Notes: generated from the letters alone by a model not told the origin. 64,000 nt of DNA from Mycobacterium kyorinense (GCF_001672775.1 NZ_LZKJ01000144.1:1-64000), one strand, 5' to 3'. Positions 9,332 through 24,130 are shown, counted from the stretch's first letter. A program made the numbers and translations.

Positions 9332-11851
9332 GTGAGTGTCGAGAACCGTCGCAAACGCGGGGAGCTGCGCATCTACCTCGGCGCGGCGCCCGGCGTCGGT
9401 AAGACGTACGCGATGCTCGGCGAAGCGCACCGGCGCTTGGAACGCGGCACCGACCTAGTGGGCGCAGTGGTCGAGACGCACGGTCGCCGGAAAACCGCCG
9501 AACTGGTTGCGGGCATCGAGATGATCCCGCCCCGTTTTCTCGACTACCGCGGCAAGCGCTTTCCCGAACTCGACGTACCGGCGGTGTTGGCCCGCCACCC
9601 CGAGGTGGTCCTGGTCGACGAGCTCGCGCATACCAACGCGCCCGGCAGCAAGAACCACAAGCGCTGGCAGGATGTCGAGGAGCTGCTCGACGCCGGCATC
9701 ACCGTGATCTCCACGGTCAACATCCAGCATCTGGAAAGCCTCAACGACGTCGTCGCCCAGATCACCGGAATCGTCCAGCAGGAAACGGTGCCCGACTCGG
9801 TGGTACGGCAAGCCGCCCAGATCGAGCTGATCGACGTCGCACCAGAAGCGTTGCGACGCAGGCTATCTCACGGCAACGTGTATGCACCAGAGAAGGTCGA
9901 CGCGGCGCTGTCCAATTACTTCCGCAGCGGAAACCTCACCGCTCTGCGCGAGCTCGCGTTGCTGTGGCTGGCCGACCAAGTCGATGCCGCGCTGGCCAAA
10001 TACCGTGCGGACAAACGGATCACTGACACCTGGGAGGCGCGTGAACGCGTCGTCGTCGCAGTCACCGGCGGCCCGGAATCAGAAACGTTGGTCCGGCGGG
10101 CATCCCGGATAGCGACGAAGTCCACCGCCGAGCTGCTTGTGGTACACGTGCTGCGCGGCGACGGGCTCTCCGGGGCGTCGGCACCGCGGATCAGCAAGAT
10201 CCGGGAACTGGCCACCAGCCTCGACGCCTCGATGCACATCGTCGCCGGCGACGACGTCCCTACCGCGCTGCTGGACTTCGCACGTCAGATCAACGCCACC
10301 CAGCTGGTGATCGGGACGTCGCGCCGCTCGCGGTGGGCGCGCATCGTCGAAGAAGGCATCGGCGCGCGGGTCATTCAACTGTCCGACAAGATCGACGTGC
10401 ACATCGTCACCCACGAAGAGTCCAAACTCGGCATTCGCCGGACACCGGTCTCCCCGCGCCAGCGGCGCGCCGCATCATGGCTGGCGGCCGTCGTTGTGCC
10501 GTCGGCGATTTGCGCGATCACCGTCGCCTGGCTGGATCCGTTCCTGGGCACCAGCGGGGAAAGCGCGATGTTCTTCGTCGGCGTGCTGGCGGTGGCCCTG
10601 TTGGGCGGCGTCGCCCCGGCGGCGCTGTCGGCGGTGTTATCGGGTCTGCTGTTGAATTACTACTTGACGATGCCGCGGCACAGCTTCACCATCGCCGAAC
10701 CCGACGCGGCCGTAACCGAATTGGTGCTGCTGGTGATTGCTGTCGCGATCGCGGTTCTGGTCGACGGCGCGGCCAAGCGGGCCCGCGAAGCCGGCCGGGC
10801 ATCCCAGGAGGCAGAGCTGCTGACGCTGTTCGCGGGATCGGTGCTGGGCGGTGCTGACCTGGAAACACTTCTGGAACGTGTGCGGGAAACCTACTCGCAG
10901 CGCGCCGTGAGCATGGTGCGCACCGATAGCCGCGTCATCGCCTCGGTGGGCATGAACCCCTGTAGCACAGTGGATTCCGCGGACACCGCCATCGAGGTCG
11001 GTGACAACGAATTCTGGATGCTGATGGCCGGCAGGAAACTGGCGGCCCGTGACCGCCGGGTACTTTCGGCGGTAGCCAAACAGGCCGCGGGCCTGATACG
11101 CCAGCGCGAATTGACGCTGGAGGCCAGCAGAGCCGCAGCCATCGAACAAGCCGACGAGTTGCGCAGGTCGCTGTTGTCGGCGGTCAGCCATGACCTGCGT
11201 ACTCCGCTGGCGGGGGCCAAGGCCGCGGTGTCCAGTCTGCGCGCCGGTGATGTCGACTTCTCCCCCGAGGACACCGCCGAACTGCTGGCCACCATCGAGG
11301 AGTCCATCGACCAGCTCACCGCGCTGGTGGGAAATCTGCTCGACTCGTCGCGGTTGGCCGCCGGGGTCATCCGACCCGAGTTGCGGCGGGTGTATCTGGA
11401 GGAAACCGTGCAACGGGCGCTGGTCGGTATCGGCGCGGGCGCCACCGGGTTCCTGCGGCCCGGTATCGACCGCGTCAAGGTCGACGTCGGCGGCACGCAG
11501 GTGATGGCCGATGCGGGGCTGCTGGAGCGGGTGCTGGCCAACTTGATCGACAATGCGCTGCGCTACGCGCCTAATTGCGTCGTGCGCGTCAACGCCGGAC
11601 AGGTGGGCCAGCGGGTGCTGATCAATGTCATCGACGAGGGGCCAGGTGTCCCGGCGGGCAGCGAGGACGGCCTCTTCGCGGCGTTTCAGCGTATGGGCGA
11701 TCACGACAACACCACCGGCGTTGGGCTGGGGTTGTCGGTGGCGCGCGGTTTCGTCGAGGCGATGGGCGGCACCATCCAAGCGACCGATACTCCCGGCGGT
11801 GGTCTGACCGTCGTCGTGGAACTGGCTGCACCGCAGGAGCGGCGCCGATGA
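9332..11851 (+). CDS. kdpD: Sensor histidine kinase KdpD
   Basis: 839 aa. The N-terminal KdpD domain (about 9-215) has Walker A GAAPGVGKT and VLVDELAHTNAPG. A universal-stress-like domain (about 235-350) follows, then four closely spaced membrane helices (about 385-475), a GAF-like region, HisKA with His620 in SAVSHDLRTPLAG, and HATPase motifs (NLIDNALRYAP, GVGLGLSVARG). KdpD senses low K+ and turgor and controls kdp expression through KdpE. The GTG at 9332, 7 bases after kdpC, gives the conserved KRGELRIYLG N-terminus. The frame is open far upstream, but that part overlaps kdpC. Confidence 0.95.
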   Translation: MSVENRRKRGELRIYLGAAPGVGKTYAMLGEAHRRLERGTDLVGAVVETHGRRKTAELVAGIEMIPPRFLDYRGKRFPELDVPAVLARHPEVVLVDELAHTNAPGSKNHKRWQDVEELLDAGITVISTVNIQHLESLNDVVAQITGIVQQETVPDSVVRQAAQIELIDVAPEALRRRLSHGNVYAPEKVDAALSNYFRSGNLTALRELALLWLADQVDAALAKYRADKRITDTWEARERVVVAVTGGPESETLVRRASRIATKSTAELLVVHVLRGDGLSGASAPRISKIRELATSLDASMHIVAGDDVPTALLDFARQINATQLVIGTSRRSRWARIVEEGIGARVIQLSDKIDVHIVTHEESKLGIRRTPVSPRQRRAASWLAAVVVPSAICAITVAWLDPFLGTSGESAMFFVGVLAVALLGGVAPAALSAVLSGLLLNYYLTMPRHSFTIAEPDAAVTELVLLVIAVAIAVLVDGAAKRAREAGRASQEAELLTLFAGSVLGGADLETLLERVRETYSQRAVSMVRTDSRVIASVGMNPCSTVDSADTAIEVGDNEFWMLMAGRKLAARDRRVLSAVAKQAAGLIRQRELTLEASRAAAIEQADELRRSLLSAVSHDLRTPLAGAKAAVSSLRAGDVDFSPEDTAELLATIEESIDQLTALVGNLLDSSRLAAGVIRPELRRVYLEETVQRALVGIGAGATGFLRPGIDRVKVDVGGTQVMADAGLLERVLANLIDNALRYAPNCVVRVNAGQVGQRVLINVIDEGPGVPAGSEDGLFAAFQRMGDHDNTTGVGLGLSVARGFVEAMGGTIQATDTPGGGLTVVVELAAPQERRR

Positions 11852-12528
11852 CCCGCGTGTTGGTGATCGACGACGAGCCGCACATTCTGCGCGCGCTGAA
11901 GATCAACCTCTCGGTTCGCGGTTACGAGGTGATCACCGCCTCTACCGGTGCCGGCGCGTTGCGGGCGGCCGCTGAACACCGTCCCGAAGTGGTGATCCTG
12001 GATCTGGGCCTGCCGGACATCTCCGGCATCGAGGTGCTGGCGGGGCTGCGGGGCTGGCTCAGCGCTCCCGTCATCGTGCTCTCCGCGCGCACCGATTCGT
12101 CGGACAAGGTCGAGGCGCTGGACGCGGGCGCCGACGATTACGTCACCAAACCGTTCGGGATGGACGAGTTTCTCGCCCGGTTGCGCGCTGCGGTGCGCCG
12201 TAACGCCGCCGCGTCCGAAACCGATCAACCGGTCGTCGAAACCGCCTCGTTCAGTGTCGATTTGGCGGCGAAGAAGGTGATCAAGAACGGCACGGAAGTG
12301 CACCTGACGCCGACCGAATGGGGCATGCTGGAGGTGCTGGTCCGCAACCGGGGCAAGCTGGTCGGTCGCGAGGAACTCCTCAAAGAGGTATGGGGCCCGG
12401 CATATGCCACCGAAACACATTACCTGCGTGTCTATTTGGCGCAGCTGCGCCGCAAACTCGAAGACGACCCGTCGAAGCCGCAGCACCTGCTGACCGAAGC
12501 GGGTATGGGCTACCGCTTCGAGGTGTGA
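11848..12528 (+). CDS. kdpE: Response regulator KdpE
   Basis: 226 aa, OmpR/PhoB class. The receiver domain has DDEP and phospho-acceptor Asp52 (VVILDLGLPD); the C-terminal winged helix has EVHLTPTEWGMLEVL and TEAGMGYRFEV. It is the DNA-binding partner of KdpD that switches on kdpFABC under K+ limitation. Its ATG overlaps the kdpD stop (ATGA). It is the last gene of the co-oriented kdp run and meets ppx tail to tail after 76 bp. Confidence 0.95.
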   Translation: MTRVLVIDDEPHILRALKINLSVRGYEVITASTGAGALRAAAEHRPEVVILDLGLPDISGIEVLAGLRGWLSAPVIVLSARTDSSDKVEALDAGADDYVTKPFGMDEFLARLRAAVRRNAAASETDQPVVETASFSVDLAAKKVIKNGTEVHLTPTEWGMLEVLVRNRGKLVGREELLKEVWGPAYATETHYLRVYLAQLRRKLEDDPSKPQHLLTEAGMGYRFEV

Positions 12529-12604
12529 ACCTTGGCGCGGCGCCCAACGTCGAGTTGTTGGGCCGATATGCGCCCCTGCGGCACGACAAGTCGACGTTCG
12601 CGGG

Positions 12605-13528
12605 TCAACAGATCGACAACGCGATGCCGTCCAGGATGTCGTGTTCGCTGACGACCAACTCTTGGATACCGGCGCGTTCGCGCAACGCCAACGCCAACTC
12701 CTCCACCACGATCGCGCCGGCACCGATCACGTCGGCGCGGCCCGCATGCATCGGCCCCAGCGCCGCGCGCTGCGCGCGCGTCATACCGATCAGCCCCTCG
12801 CAGACCTGCAATAGCCGCTGAATACGGACACGCGAAAGATGAATGGTCGCAGCGTCATACGCCGCCATGTCTTGGGCCAAGGCCGCCAATGTCGTCATCG
12901 TGCCGGCCACCCCCACCCAGGTCCGGGCGCGCTGCACGGGGACCGCGCTCAGCGCCTCGTCGAGCCGTGCGCGAACCAGCTCGCGGGCAGCCACCACCTC
13001 GTCGACAGTCGGCGGATCCGAGTGCAGGCAGCGCTCGGTGACCCGCACGCAACCGATGTCGGCCGAGAAGCTGGCCGCCACGGCGTCGTCGCCGAGCACG
13101 ATCTCGGTCGAGCCGCCGCCCAAGTCGACCACCACGAAAGGCGCTTCGGCAGGGTCTAATTCGTCGACCGCGCCGGTGAACGACAGCTCGGCTTCTTCCG
13201 TGCCGGTGACCACCTCGGCGCTGACCCCGAGCACTTCGGCCGTCATCGCGAAGAAGACGTCGCGGTTGGCGACGTCCCGGGCCGCCGAGGTGGCCACCAT
13301 CCGGATGCGGTCGACGTCGTGGGCAGCACACAATGCGGCGTAGTCGACGAGCGCGGCGCGGGTGCGCGTCAATGCCTCCGGCGCAAATTCGCCCGTCGCG
13401 TCGACGCCTTGCCCTAGCCGCACAATGCGCATTTCGCGGTGCACGTCGCGCAGATGCCCGTCGACCGGATCGGCGATCAGCAGGCGAATCGAGTTGGTAC
13501 CGCAATCGATTGCCGCGACCCTCGTCAT
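12605..13528 (-). CDS. Exopolyphosphatase / pppGpp phosphatase family protein (Rv1026-like)
   Basis: 307 aa, Ppx/GppA family in the ASKHA fold. The N-terminal phosphate loop IDCGTNSIRLL and the second loop VVDLGGGSTEIVLGD are clear. Such enzymes hydrolyse polyphosphate or pppGpp; in M. tuberculosis this ortholog has been described as a polyphosphatase. The start is the ATG overlapping the DUF501 stop (ATGA), with AAGGAG upstream, rather than a start 43 codons earlier inside the neighbour. It is the last gene of the eno-ftsB-DUF501-ppx run. Confidence 0.9.
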   Translation of the reverse strand: MTRVAAIDCGTNSIRLLIADPVDGHLRDVHREMRIVRLGQGVDATGEFAPEALTRTRAALVDYAALCAAHDVDRIRMVATSAARDVANRDVFFAMTAEVLGVSAEVVTGTEEAELSFTGAVDELDPAEAPFVVVDLGGGSTEIVLGDDAVAASFSADIGCVRVTERCLHSDPPTVDEVVAARELVRARLDEALSAVPVQRARTWVGVAGTMTTLAALAQDMAAYDAATIHLSRVRIQRLLQVCEGLIGMTRAQRAALGPMHAGRADVIGAGAIVVEELALALRERAGIQELVVSEHDILDGIALSIC

Positions 13529-14016
13529 GTCCACTGCTCCTTGTCGAGAATCCCGGCCATCACCGGCTCGGCGGCCAACACCGCCAGTGCCTCGTCGCCC
13601 AACGGGTTGACCCCGCGGCCTTTGGCCAGTGAATGGGCGATCAGCACATGCAGGCATTTGACCCGGTCGGGCATCCCCCCACCGGAGAACGTGGTGCCCA
13701 ACGGCTCGATCGCATCGCGCTCCGCCAGATAGGACTCGTGTGCCTGCCGATACGCCGCGGCTAGATCCGGGTCATGCGTGAGCTGTTCGGTCATCTCCCG
13801 CATCATCCCTGCCGACTCCAGCCGGCTCGCGGCAGCGGTCAGCACCGGATGCGTCAAGTAGTACAACGTTGGAAACGGCGTGCCGTCAGGCAGTTTCGGC
13901 GCTGTCTTCACGACCCCGGGCTCACCGTTGGGACAGCGATAAGCGATCTCAATCACCCCGCGCGGCTCGCGGCCGAGCTGCCGCGCGACCGCGTCGAGGT
14001 CGGCGCGGTCAACCAC
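13525..14016 (-). CDS. DUF501 family protein (Rv1025-like)
   Basis: 163 aa, GTG start, overlapping ftsB by 8 bp and ppx by 4 bp. DUF501 proteins are conserved in actinobacteria between the ftsB-like gene and ppx. The protein contains CPNGEPGVVKTAPKLPDGTPFPT and a C-terminal RVKCLHVLIAHSLAKGRGVNPLGDE with a Cys-His pair. No catalytic role is established that I know of. Co-translation with ftsB and ppx is evident from the overlaps. Confidence 0.85.
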   Translation of the reverse strand: MVDRADLDAVARQLGREPRGVIEIAYRCPNGEPGVVKTAPKLPDGTPFPTLYYLTHPVLTAAASRLESAGMMREMTEQLTHDPDLAAAYRQAHESYLAERDAIEPLGTTFSGGGMPDRVKCLHVLIAHSLAKGRGVNPLGDEALAVLAAEPVMAGILDKEQWT

Positions 14017-14638
14017 CGGGCGGCGCGGGTTCCGGCGGCGCGGGCGACGGCGGTGCCGGTGGGCCGTGCGGAGTGTCGGCGATGGTGTGCCACAGCGACG
14101 TGTACCAGGGGCCGCTGCTGGCCGGGGTCGCGGCCTCCGAGCCCGGCTCGGTGGGAAGTGTCGCCGACGGCGGCAGCTGCACTTGATAGGGCACCTCTCC
14201 GGGCATCACGAACCCCAGCCGCTCGCGCGCCTGCGCCGCGATGTAGGCCGGATCAGCCAGCTTGGCTTTCTGCTCCTCGAGTGTGGCGATTTGGCGGCGC
14301 AATGCGGCCTCGGAGGCGGCCAACTGTTTCATCTCGGTACGTTGCGCGAAATAGGTGCGCACCGGGCCGGCGATGGTCAACGTCAACACACACACGACGG
14401 CAGCCAAGATGGCCGCCCGCCGCGCGGTCAGGCCCAGCCGCTGCTCGGACCGTTGCTCGGCCGACGCGACGATGGCGCGCCGGATCGGCTCGACCGGCTC
14501 AGGTTGCGCACGCGACCCGTTCGAAACCCGGCGCCCCGCCGCCGACTTGCGCGGGCGGCCCGGAGCCGAATCGCCGGCCCGTCCCGGCCGGGGCGCTCGT
14601 GAGCGCCGCTTGGGATCAGGCCGTTTCGCGTCGGGCAT
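14009..14638 (-). CDS. ftsB: Septum formation protein FtsB (FtsB/DivIC family)
   Basis: 209 aa. A basic, disordered cytoplasmic N-terminus (about 1-70) precedes one membrane helix (about 73-95) and a short coiled coil (about 97-125, TEMKQLAASEAALRRQIATL). The conserved YIAAQARERLGFVMPGE motif follows, with a Pro-rich C-terminus. FtsB/DivIC proteins act with FtsL and FtsQ in the divisome outside the membrane. It sits 9 bp after eno, as in other actinobacteria. Confidence 0.9.
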   Translation of the reverse strand: MPDAKRPDPKRRSRAPRPGRAGDSAPGRPRKSAAGRRVSNGSRAQPEPVEPIRRAIVASAEQRSEQRLGLTARRAAILAAVVCVLTLTIAGPVRTYFAQRTEMKQLAASEAALRRQIATLEEQKAKLADPAYIAAQARERLGFVMPGEVPYQVQLPPSATLPTEPGSEAATPASSGPWYTSLWHTIADTPHGPPAPPSPAPPEPAPPGG

Positions 14639-14647
14639 CGTGATCGG

Positions 14648-15973
<1,326 letters not shown>

Positions 15974-15991
15974 CTAAGCCTAAAGCCTGGC

Positions 15992-16765
15992 TCAGAGCGG
16001 GTGACCTGCCGCATAGGCGGTGGCCCAGTCGCGTACCGCGCGCGCATACGGATCGGAATCGTTGTAAGCCCGCAGCGCGGTGATCCATCCCCGGGGCGTG
16101 GCGAGATCCTTTCCACGCCAGCACAAATAGCCGGCAGCCGACAGCGCGGCGTCGTCGATATTGTCGACGCTGACGATCCCGTCGTTGTTGGCGTCCACGC
16201 CGTAGAGGCGCCAGGTCTCCGGAATGAACTGCATCGGACCCATCGCCCGCACCACGCCGTCGTCGTCGGCGAGCTCACCCGCCTCGCTGTCGACGATGTG
16301 CAGGGTTCCGCCGCTGCCGTCGAGGCGCACCCCGCGAATCGGTGGGTGCACATCGCCGTTGGGGGCCACCCGCGAGCGCCGGTAGGTGCCGTGATGGCTC
16401 TCGATTTCACCGATCCCGGCCAACGTGGTCCACGACAGATGACATTTGGGGTTTTCCACCTCGGCGACCCGCGCGGCATAGGCGTATGCCTCCAGCGCGA
16501 CGACCGGAATGTCGAGCTTCGGAGCCCGCTCGGCCGCCCAGTGGTAGAGCTGGTCGGCGGGTCGACCCTTGGCGTGGGTGTCCACCGACGGCACCGGATC
16601 CCCGGCCGGGGGCGGCACGCCCTTGGGGATCGGTGTGCCCAACTGCCAGGTACAACTGGAGGCCAGGAGCAGCGCGGTCGCCCCCACGACAGCGACCGCC
16701 CGCAGCCAACGCACCGGCGACACGGAACTCCCCTTAGACTCCCCTAAATCATCTTTCCCAGCCAT
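15992..16765 (-). CDS. lpqU: Lipoprotein LpqU, lytic-transglycosylase-like
   Basis: 257 aa. An N-terminal signal with lipobox LLASSC gives acylated Cys38. The mature part carries a transglycosylase-like fold: GIGEIESHHGTY with the presumed catalytic Glu, then AMGPMQFIPETWRLYGVD and NIDDAALSAAGYLC. Such proteins cleave the glycan strand of peptidoglycan. M. tuberculosis LpqU is similar in length and sequence. The exact start is uncertain because several upstream codons are possible; the lipobox position is compatible with the ATG chosen. Confidence 0.9.
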   Translation of the reverse strand: MAGKDDLGESKGSSVSPVRWLRAVAVVGATALLLASSCTWQLGTPIPKGVPPPAGDPVPSVDTHAKGRPADQLYHWAAERAPKLDIPVVALEAYAYAARVAEVENPKCHLSWTTLAGIGEIESHHGTYRRSRVAPNGDVHPPIRGVRLDGSGGTLHIVDSEAGELADDDGVVRAMGPMQFIPETWRLYGVDANNDGIVSVDNIDDAALSAAGYLCWRGKDLATPRGWITALRAYNDSDPYARAVRDWATAYAAGHPL

Positions 16766-16818
16766 GGTCCCACGGGAAGCGACTACGTCGCCGCGTCGCC
16801 GCGTCCTACCCGCGCTGG

Positions 16819-17855
16819 CTACTCCGATTCCACGCTATCGCGCTGGTCGGCCGGGTCTCGGTCTTCCGGGTCCGACTCGCCGGGTTCGATGTCCGCTTCA
16901 GCGGCGGCTTCTACGGCGTCCGACGGCGGCCAGAACGCCCGCCACTCCTCCTCGGTGATCGCGCCAAGCGGTGTGACATCGAGCTCTTCGGGAACGTCTG
17001 CTCCCCGGCGCTCGGCGACGATCAACTTCTCGGCATCGCGAACGGTATCCATGAACTCCAAAACCGCAGCGCGCAGCGCATTTTCGGCATCCGCATCGCC
17101 GGTCACGGTGATCGAGGTGATCGCTTCCGGAATCAGGTCGGCGGGAAAACCCGCCTGGATGGCTCGTTGAATGGCCTTCTGCGCCAGCGCCAACGCTGGT
17201 TGCGCGGTGGGGACATTGTCCATCGCGGAGTTCCGCGGCTTACCCTTCTTTTCTAAAGCCTTGCCCTCTTCCCACTGAGCCAACTGCTCGTCCAGCGAAA
17301 CCGTTTCTCCGGCAAGCACTCCCGGTACGCGATTACCAAGTTTACGTAGCAGGGTGTCGGCTACGTCGTCGATGCCGAACGGGTGTTGCGGCGCATCCTC
17401 GGCGATCCGGGCGTGGAAAAGCACCTGCAGCAGCACGTCGCCGAGTTCCTCGCGCAACTCTTCGGCGTTGCCGCTGCGCACCGCGTCGAACAGCTCGTAG
17501 GTCTCCTCCAGCAAAAACCGGCGCAGCGAGTCGTGGGTTTGCTCGCTTTCCCACGGTCCGGCGGTGCGCAGCTTGTCCATCATGGCGACCGCATCGATGA
17601 GCCGTTCGCCGGGCTGCTGATCAGGAGCCGATATCAGCCTGTCACCGGCGGCTAAGCGGGCGGTGACCGCCGGATGCTCGGGGTCCGACGACAGCAACAC
17701 CGGGGCGTCGTCACCGGTGTGCGCGGGCCGCGCAGTCGGCAGCGTCCAGGGCACCGCGACAGGCATCTCCTCGGTGTACTGCACCTCGCCCATGAGCAGC
17801 TCGATGGCTTCCACCGGGACCAGTGACGGGCGCCGCGGGTCGACCAAGACGACAG

Positions 17856-17859
<4 letters not shown>
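16819..17859 (-). CDS. mazG: Nucleoside triphosphate pyrophosphohydrolase MazG
   Basis: 346 aa, longer than E. coli MazG (263) because of N- and C-terminal extensions, as in mycobacteria. The MazG core has EEXXE-type metal sites ([38 protein letters not shown] in two parts) and [12 protein letters not shown]. It hydrolyses (d)NTPs, with a role in removing oxidised nucleotides in mycobacteria. The ATG overlaps the mfd stop by 4 bases, so it is coupled to mfd. The C-terminus is very acidic. Confidence 0.92.
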
Positions 17860-21485
<3,626 letters not shown>

Positions 21486-21624
21486 GATCGCGCCACGACG
21501 ATGCAATGCGTAGCGATCAGAGGGAGTGGTGCCATGATTTCCGCCATTCTATGCGTCGCTCGATTCACGTTGCGGCACTGGGCAACCGACGTGACCGCCA
21601 CCACACGACGCGGCTACGGGCGCC

Positions 21625-22284
21625 CTATTCGTCCTGCAGATGCGGATCGGCTTCCAGATGAGTCAGGCCGTTCCACATCAGGTTGACCAGATGCGCGGCG
21701 ACGACCTCCTTCTTGGGTTCACGCGTGTCCAGCCACCACTGCGCGGTCATCGACACCGAACCGACCAGCGCCTGGGCATACAGCGGCGCCAGGTCAGGGT
21801 CGAGGCCGCGCCGGGCGAAGTCGCCGGCCAAGATCGAGCTGACCTGGCTGACGGCGTCGTTGAGCAAGCTGGAGTAGGTGCCCGAACTGATCGAGGCCGG
21901 CGAGTCGCGGATCATGATCCGGAAGCCGTCGGTGCGTTCCTCGACGTAGGTCAGCAGCGCCAGCGCCACCCGTTCGACGCGCACCCGCGACCGGTTGTTC
22001 GTCAACGACGAGGTGATGCCATCCAGCAACGCCGACATCTCCCGGTCCACGACCACCGCGTACAGCCCTTCTTTGCCGCCGAAATGCTCGTAGACCACTG
22101 GTTTGGACACGTTGGCGCGTAACGCGATCTCCTCGATCGAGGTGCCGTCGTAGCCGCGCTCGGCAAACAAAGACCGGGCGATGTCGATCAGCTGGTGCCG
22201 GCGCTCGCTGCCGGTCATCCTGGCGCGCGGCGCGCGCACCTCCTTATCCGGCGCTGCCACGTCTGTCAGCCTATCCGCTTGCAT
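21625..22284 (-). CDS. TetR family transcriptional regulator (Rv1019-like)
   Basis: 219 aa. The N-terminal helix-turn-helix spans about residues 30-75 (SLFAERGYDGTSIEEIALRANVSKPVVYEHFGGKEGLY). The C-terminal ligand/dimer domain is very close to M. tuberculosis Rv1019, which is described as autorepressing. The ATG at 22284 (MQADRLTD) matches that ortholog; upstream open codons run into the repeat-like intergenic sequence. It is divergent from the tRNA-Gln-glmU segment. Confidence 0.9.
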   Translation of the reverse strand: MQADRLTDVAAPDKEVRAPRARMTGSERRHQLIDIARSLFAERGYDGTSIEEIALRANVSKPVVYEHFGGKEGLYAVVVDREMSALLDGITSSLTNNRSRVRVERVALALLTYVEERTDGFRIMIRDSPASISSGTYSSLLNDAVSQVSSILAGDFARRGLDPDLAPLYAQALVGSVSMTAQWWLDTREPKKEVVAAHLVNLMWNGLTHLEADPHLQDE

Positions 22285-22396
22285 TAGTCGAATTGCCCGG
22301 CTCGCCCCCTTGCCGCTTTGCGGCTGGGGGTACCCCCACCTCATCGCGCTTCGCGCTCTGCATCGTTGTCGGGCTAGAGTCGTCGCTGGCGAACAG
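22285..22396. repeat. Intergenic palindromic element
   Basis: Between the TetR start and tRNA-Gln. It contains the perfect 12-bp palindrome GGGGGTACCCCC at 22326-22337, flanked by CCCCCTTGCCGC on the left, which can compete for pairing with GGGGG, and GCGCTTCGCGC on the right. The look is that of a mycobacterial dispersed intergenic hairpin. I cannot show other copies within this window. Confidence 0.4.
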
Positions 22397-22468
22397 TCCG
22401 TCGTGGTGTAATCGGCAGCACATCAGATTTTGGTTCTGAGAGTTCAGGTTCGAGTCCTGGCGACGGAG
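22397..22468 (+). tRNA. tRNA-Gln (anticodon UUG)
   Basis: A 72-nt cloverleaf. The acceptor stem TCCGTCG pairs with CGACGGA (22461-22467), discriminator G. The anticodon stem TCAGA/TCTGA encloses the loop TTTTGGT with anticodon TTG. The T-arm reads CAGGTTCGAGTCCTG. No encoded CCA. Located directly before glmU, as in M. tuberculosis. Confidence 0.95.
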
Positions 22469-22488
22469 CTTGGCTTTGCTCCTTTTTT
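22465..22488 (+). terminator. Intrinsic terminator after tRNA-Gln
   Basis: The stem GGAGC (22465-22469) pairs with GCTCC (22478-22482) over an 8-nt loop, followed directly by six T residues. The left arm uses the last bases of the tRNA, so it would form only in the precursor or compete with the acceptor stem. Good intrinsic terminators are rare in mycobacteria, which makes the T-tract notable. Confidence 0.7.
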
Positions 22489-22554
22489 GCCGCGAGCGTG
22501 CACAAAATGACACGCTTGACGGCGTGGCGACGGACAAACACGCACACTCGCGGC
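22489..22554. repeat. Inverted repeat of the CGAGCGTGC family
   Basis: Arms GCCGCGAGCGTGC (22489-22501) and GCACACTCGCGGC (22542-22554) are complementary at 12 of 13 positions. A smaller hairpin CACGC/GCGTG lies inside (22511-22526). It occupies the leader of glmU and ends just before its AGGAG. A related sequence (CCGAGCGTGCGTGTC...GACACGCCG) occurs at about 28429-28460, so this is a dispersed short repeat. Confidence 0.6.
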
Positions 22555-22564
22555 AGGAGTGCCT

Positions 22565-24037
22565 ATGACGAGCCGGGCTGACACCGCCGTAGTGGTATTG
22601 GCCGCGGGAGCCGGTACCCGGATGCGCTCCGATATTCCGAAGGTGCTGCATCCCATTGCCGGGCGCAGCATGCTGGCGCATTGCCTGCAGGCGATCACCA
22701 AGCTGGCGCCGCAGCATCTGGTCGTGGTGCTGGGCCACGACCACGAGCGCATTGAGCCGGTCGTCGCCGAGCTGGCAGACACGCTGGGACGTCCCGTCGA
22801 CGTGGCGCTGCAGGACCAGCAGCTGGGCACCGGAGATGCGGTGCACTGCGGGCTGTCGGTGCTACCCGCCGACTTCGGCGGCGTGGTGGTGGTCACCTCC
22901 GGTGACATTCCGCTGCTGGACGCCGAGACGCTGGCCGACCTGGTCGCCGCGCACGGCTCCCACCCGGCGGCGGTCACCGTGCTGACCACGACGCTTGCCG
23001 ACCCTACCGGCTACGGCCGCATCCTGCGCACCCAGGACCACGAGGTCATTGCGATCGTCGAACAGGCCGACGCCACGCCGTCGCAGCAGCAGATCTGCGA
23101 AGTCAACGCCGGGGTGTATGCCTTCGACGTCGCCGCGCTGCGGTCGGCGCTGGGCCGACTGTCCGCCGACAACGCCCAACAGGAGCTGTATCTCACCGAC
23201 GTGATCGCCATCGTGCGGCAAGACGGTCAGGCCGTGCACGCCCGCCATGTCGACGACAGCACGCTGGTGGCCGGCGTCAACGACCGGGTCCAGCTCGCCG
23301 AGCTGGCCGCCGAGCTCAACCGCCGGATCGTGGCCGCCCATCAGCGGGCCGGCGTCACCGTCGTCGACCCGGCCACCACCTGGGTCGACATCGACGTGGC
23401 CATCGGCCGCGACACCGTCATCGAGCCGGGCACCCAACTGCGCGGCCAGACCCGCGTCGGCGGGCACTGCGTCATCGGCCCGGACGCCACGTTGACCGAC
23501 GTCACCGTCGGCGAGCGCGCCTCGGTGATCCGCACCCACGCCACGTCGGCGGCGATCGGTGACGGCGCGACGGTCGGCCCGTTCGCCTACCTGCGGCCGG
23601 GCTCGGTGCTCGGCGCCGACGGCAAGCTGGGCGCGTTCGTCGAGACCAAGAACTCCACCATCGGCACCGGCACCAAGGTGCCGCACTTGACCTACGTCGG
23701 CGACGCCGACATCGGCGAGCACAGCAATATCGGCGCATCCAGCGTGTTCGTCAACTACGACGGCGAATCCAAGCAGCGCACCCGAATCGGCTCGCATGTG
23801 CGCACCGGCTCGGACACCATGTTCGTCGCGCCGGTCACCGTCGGCGACGGCGCGTACACCGGAGCTGGCACAGTGGTGCGCGACGACGTCCCACCGGGGG
23901 CGTTGGCGGTGTCGGCGGGCCCGCAGCGCAACATCGAAGACTGGGTGCAGCGCAAGCGCCCAGGCAGCGCCGCCGCGCACGCCGCTGACAAGGCGCGCGC
24001 CGCCACCGAGCCGGAGCCGCCGGGTGAACCTTCCTGA
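22565..24037 (+). CDS. glmU: Bifunctional GlmU: UDP-GlcNAc pyrophosphorylase / GlcN-1-P acetyltransferase
   Basis: 490 aa. The N-terminal uridylyltransferase has [17 protein letters not shown]; the C-terminal half is a left-handed beta-helix of hexapeptide repeats with the acetyltransferase signature ([21 protein letters not shown] and [10 protein letters not shown]). It makes UDP-GlcNAc for peptidoglycan and other glycans. The ATG at 22565 is chosen: AGGAG at 22555-22559 is well placed and the N-terminus matches orthologs. prsA follows on the same strand. Confidence 0.97.
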   Translation: MTSRADTAVVVLAAGAGTRMRSDIPKVLHPIAGRSMLAHCLQAITKLAPQHLVVVLGHDHERIEPVVAELADTLGRPVDVALQDQQLGTGDAVHCGLSVLPADFGGVVVVTSGDIPLLDAETLADLVAAHGSHPAAVTVLTTTLADPTGYGRILRTQDHEVIAIVEQADATPSQQQICEVNAGVYAFDVAALRSALGRLSADNAQQELYLTDVIAIVRQDGQAVHARHVDDSTLVAGVNDRVQLAELAAELNRRIVAAHQRAGVTVVDPATTWVDIDVAIGRDTVIEPGTQLRGQTRVGGHCVIGPDATLTDVTVGERASVIRTHATSAAIGDGATVGPFAYLRPGSVLGADGKLGAFVETKNSTIGTGTKVPHLTYVGDADIGEHSNIGASSVFVNYDGESKQRTRIGSHVRTGSDTMFVAPVTVGDGAYTGAGTVVRDDVPPGALAVSAGPQRNIEDWVQRKRPGSAAAHAADKARAATEPEPPGEPS

Positions 24038-24130
24038 TGTCACCCCGGCGCCAGACCGGGCGATTTTGTCCTTAATATATGTAGGCCAGCCATCAGGCAG
24101 TCATCTCGATCCGAACGGCGGGGGCACCAC

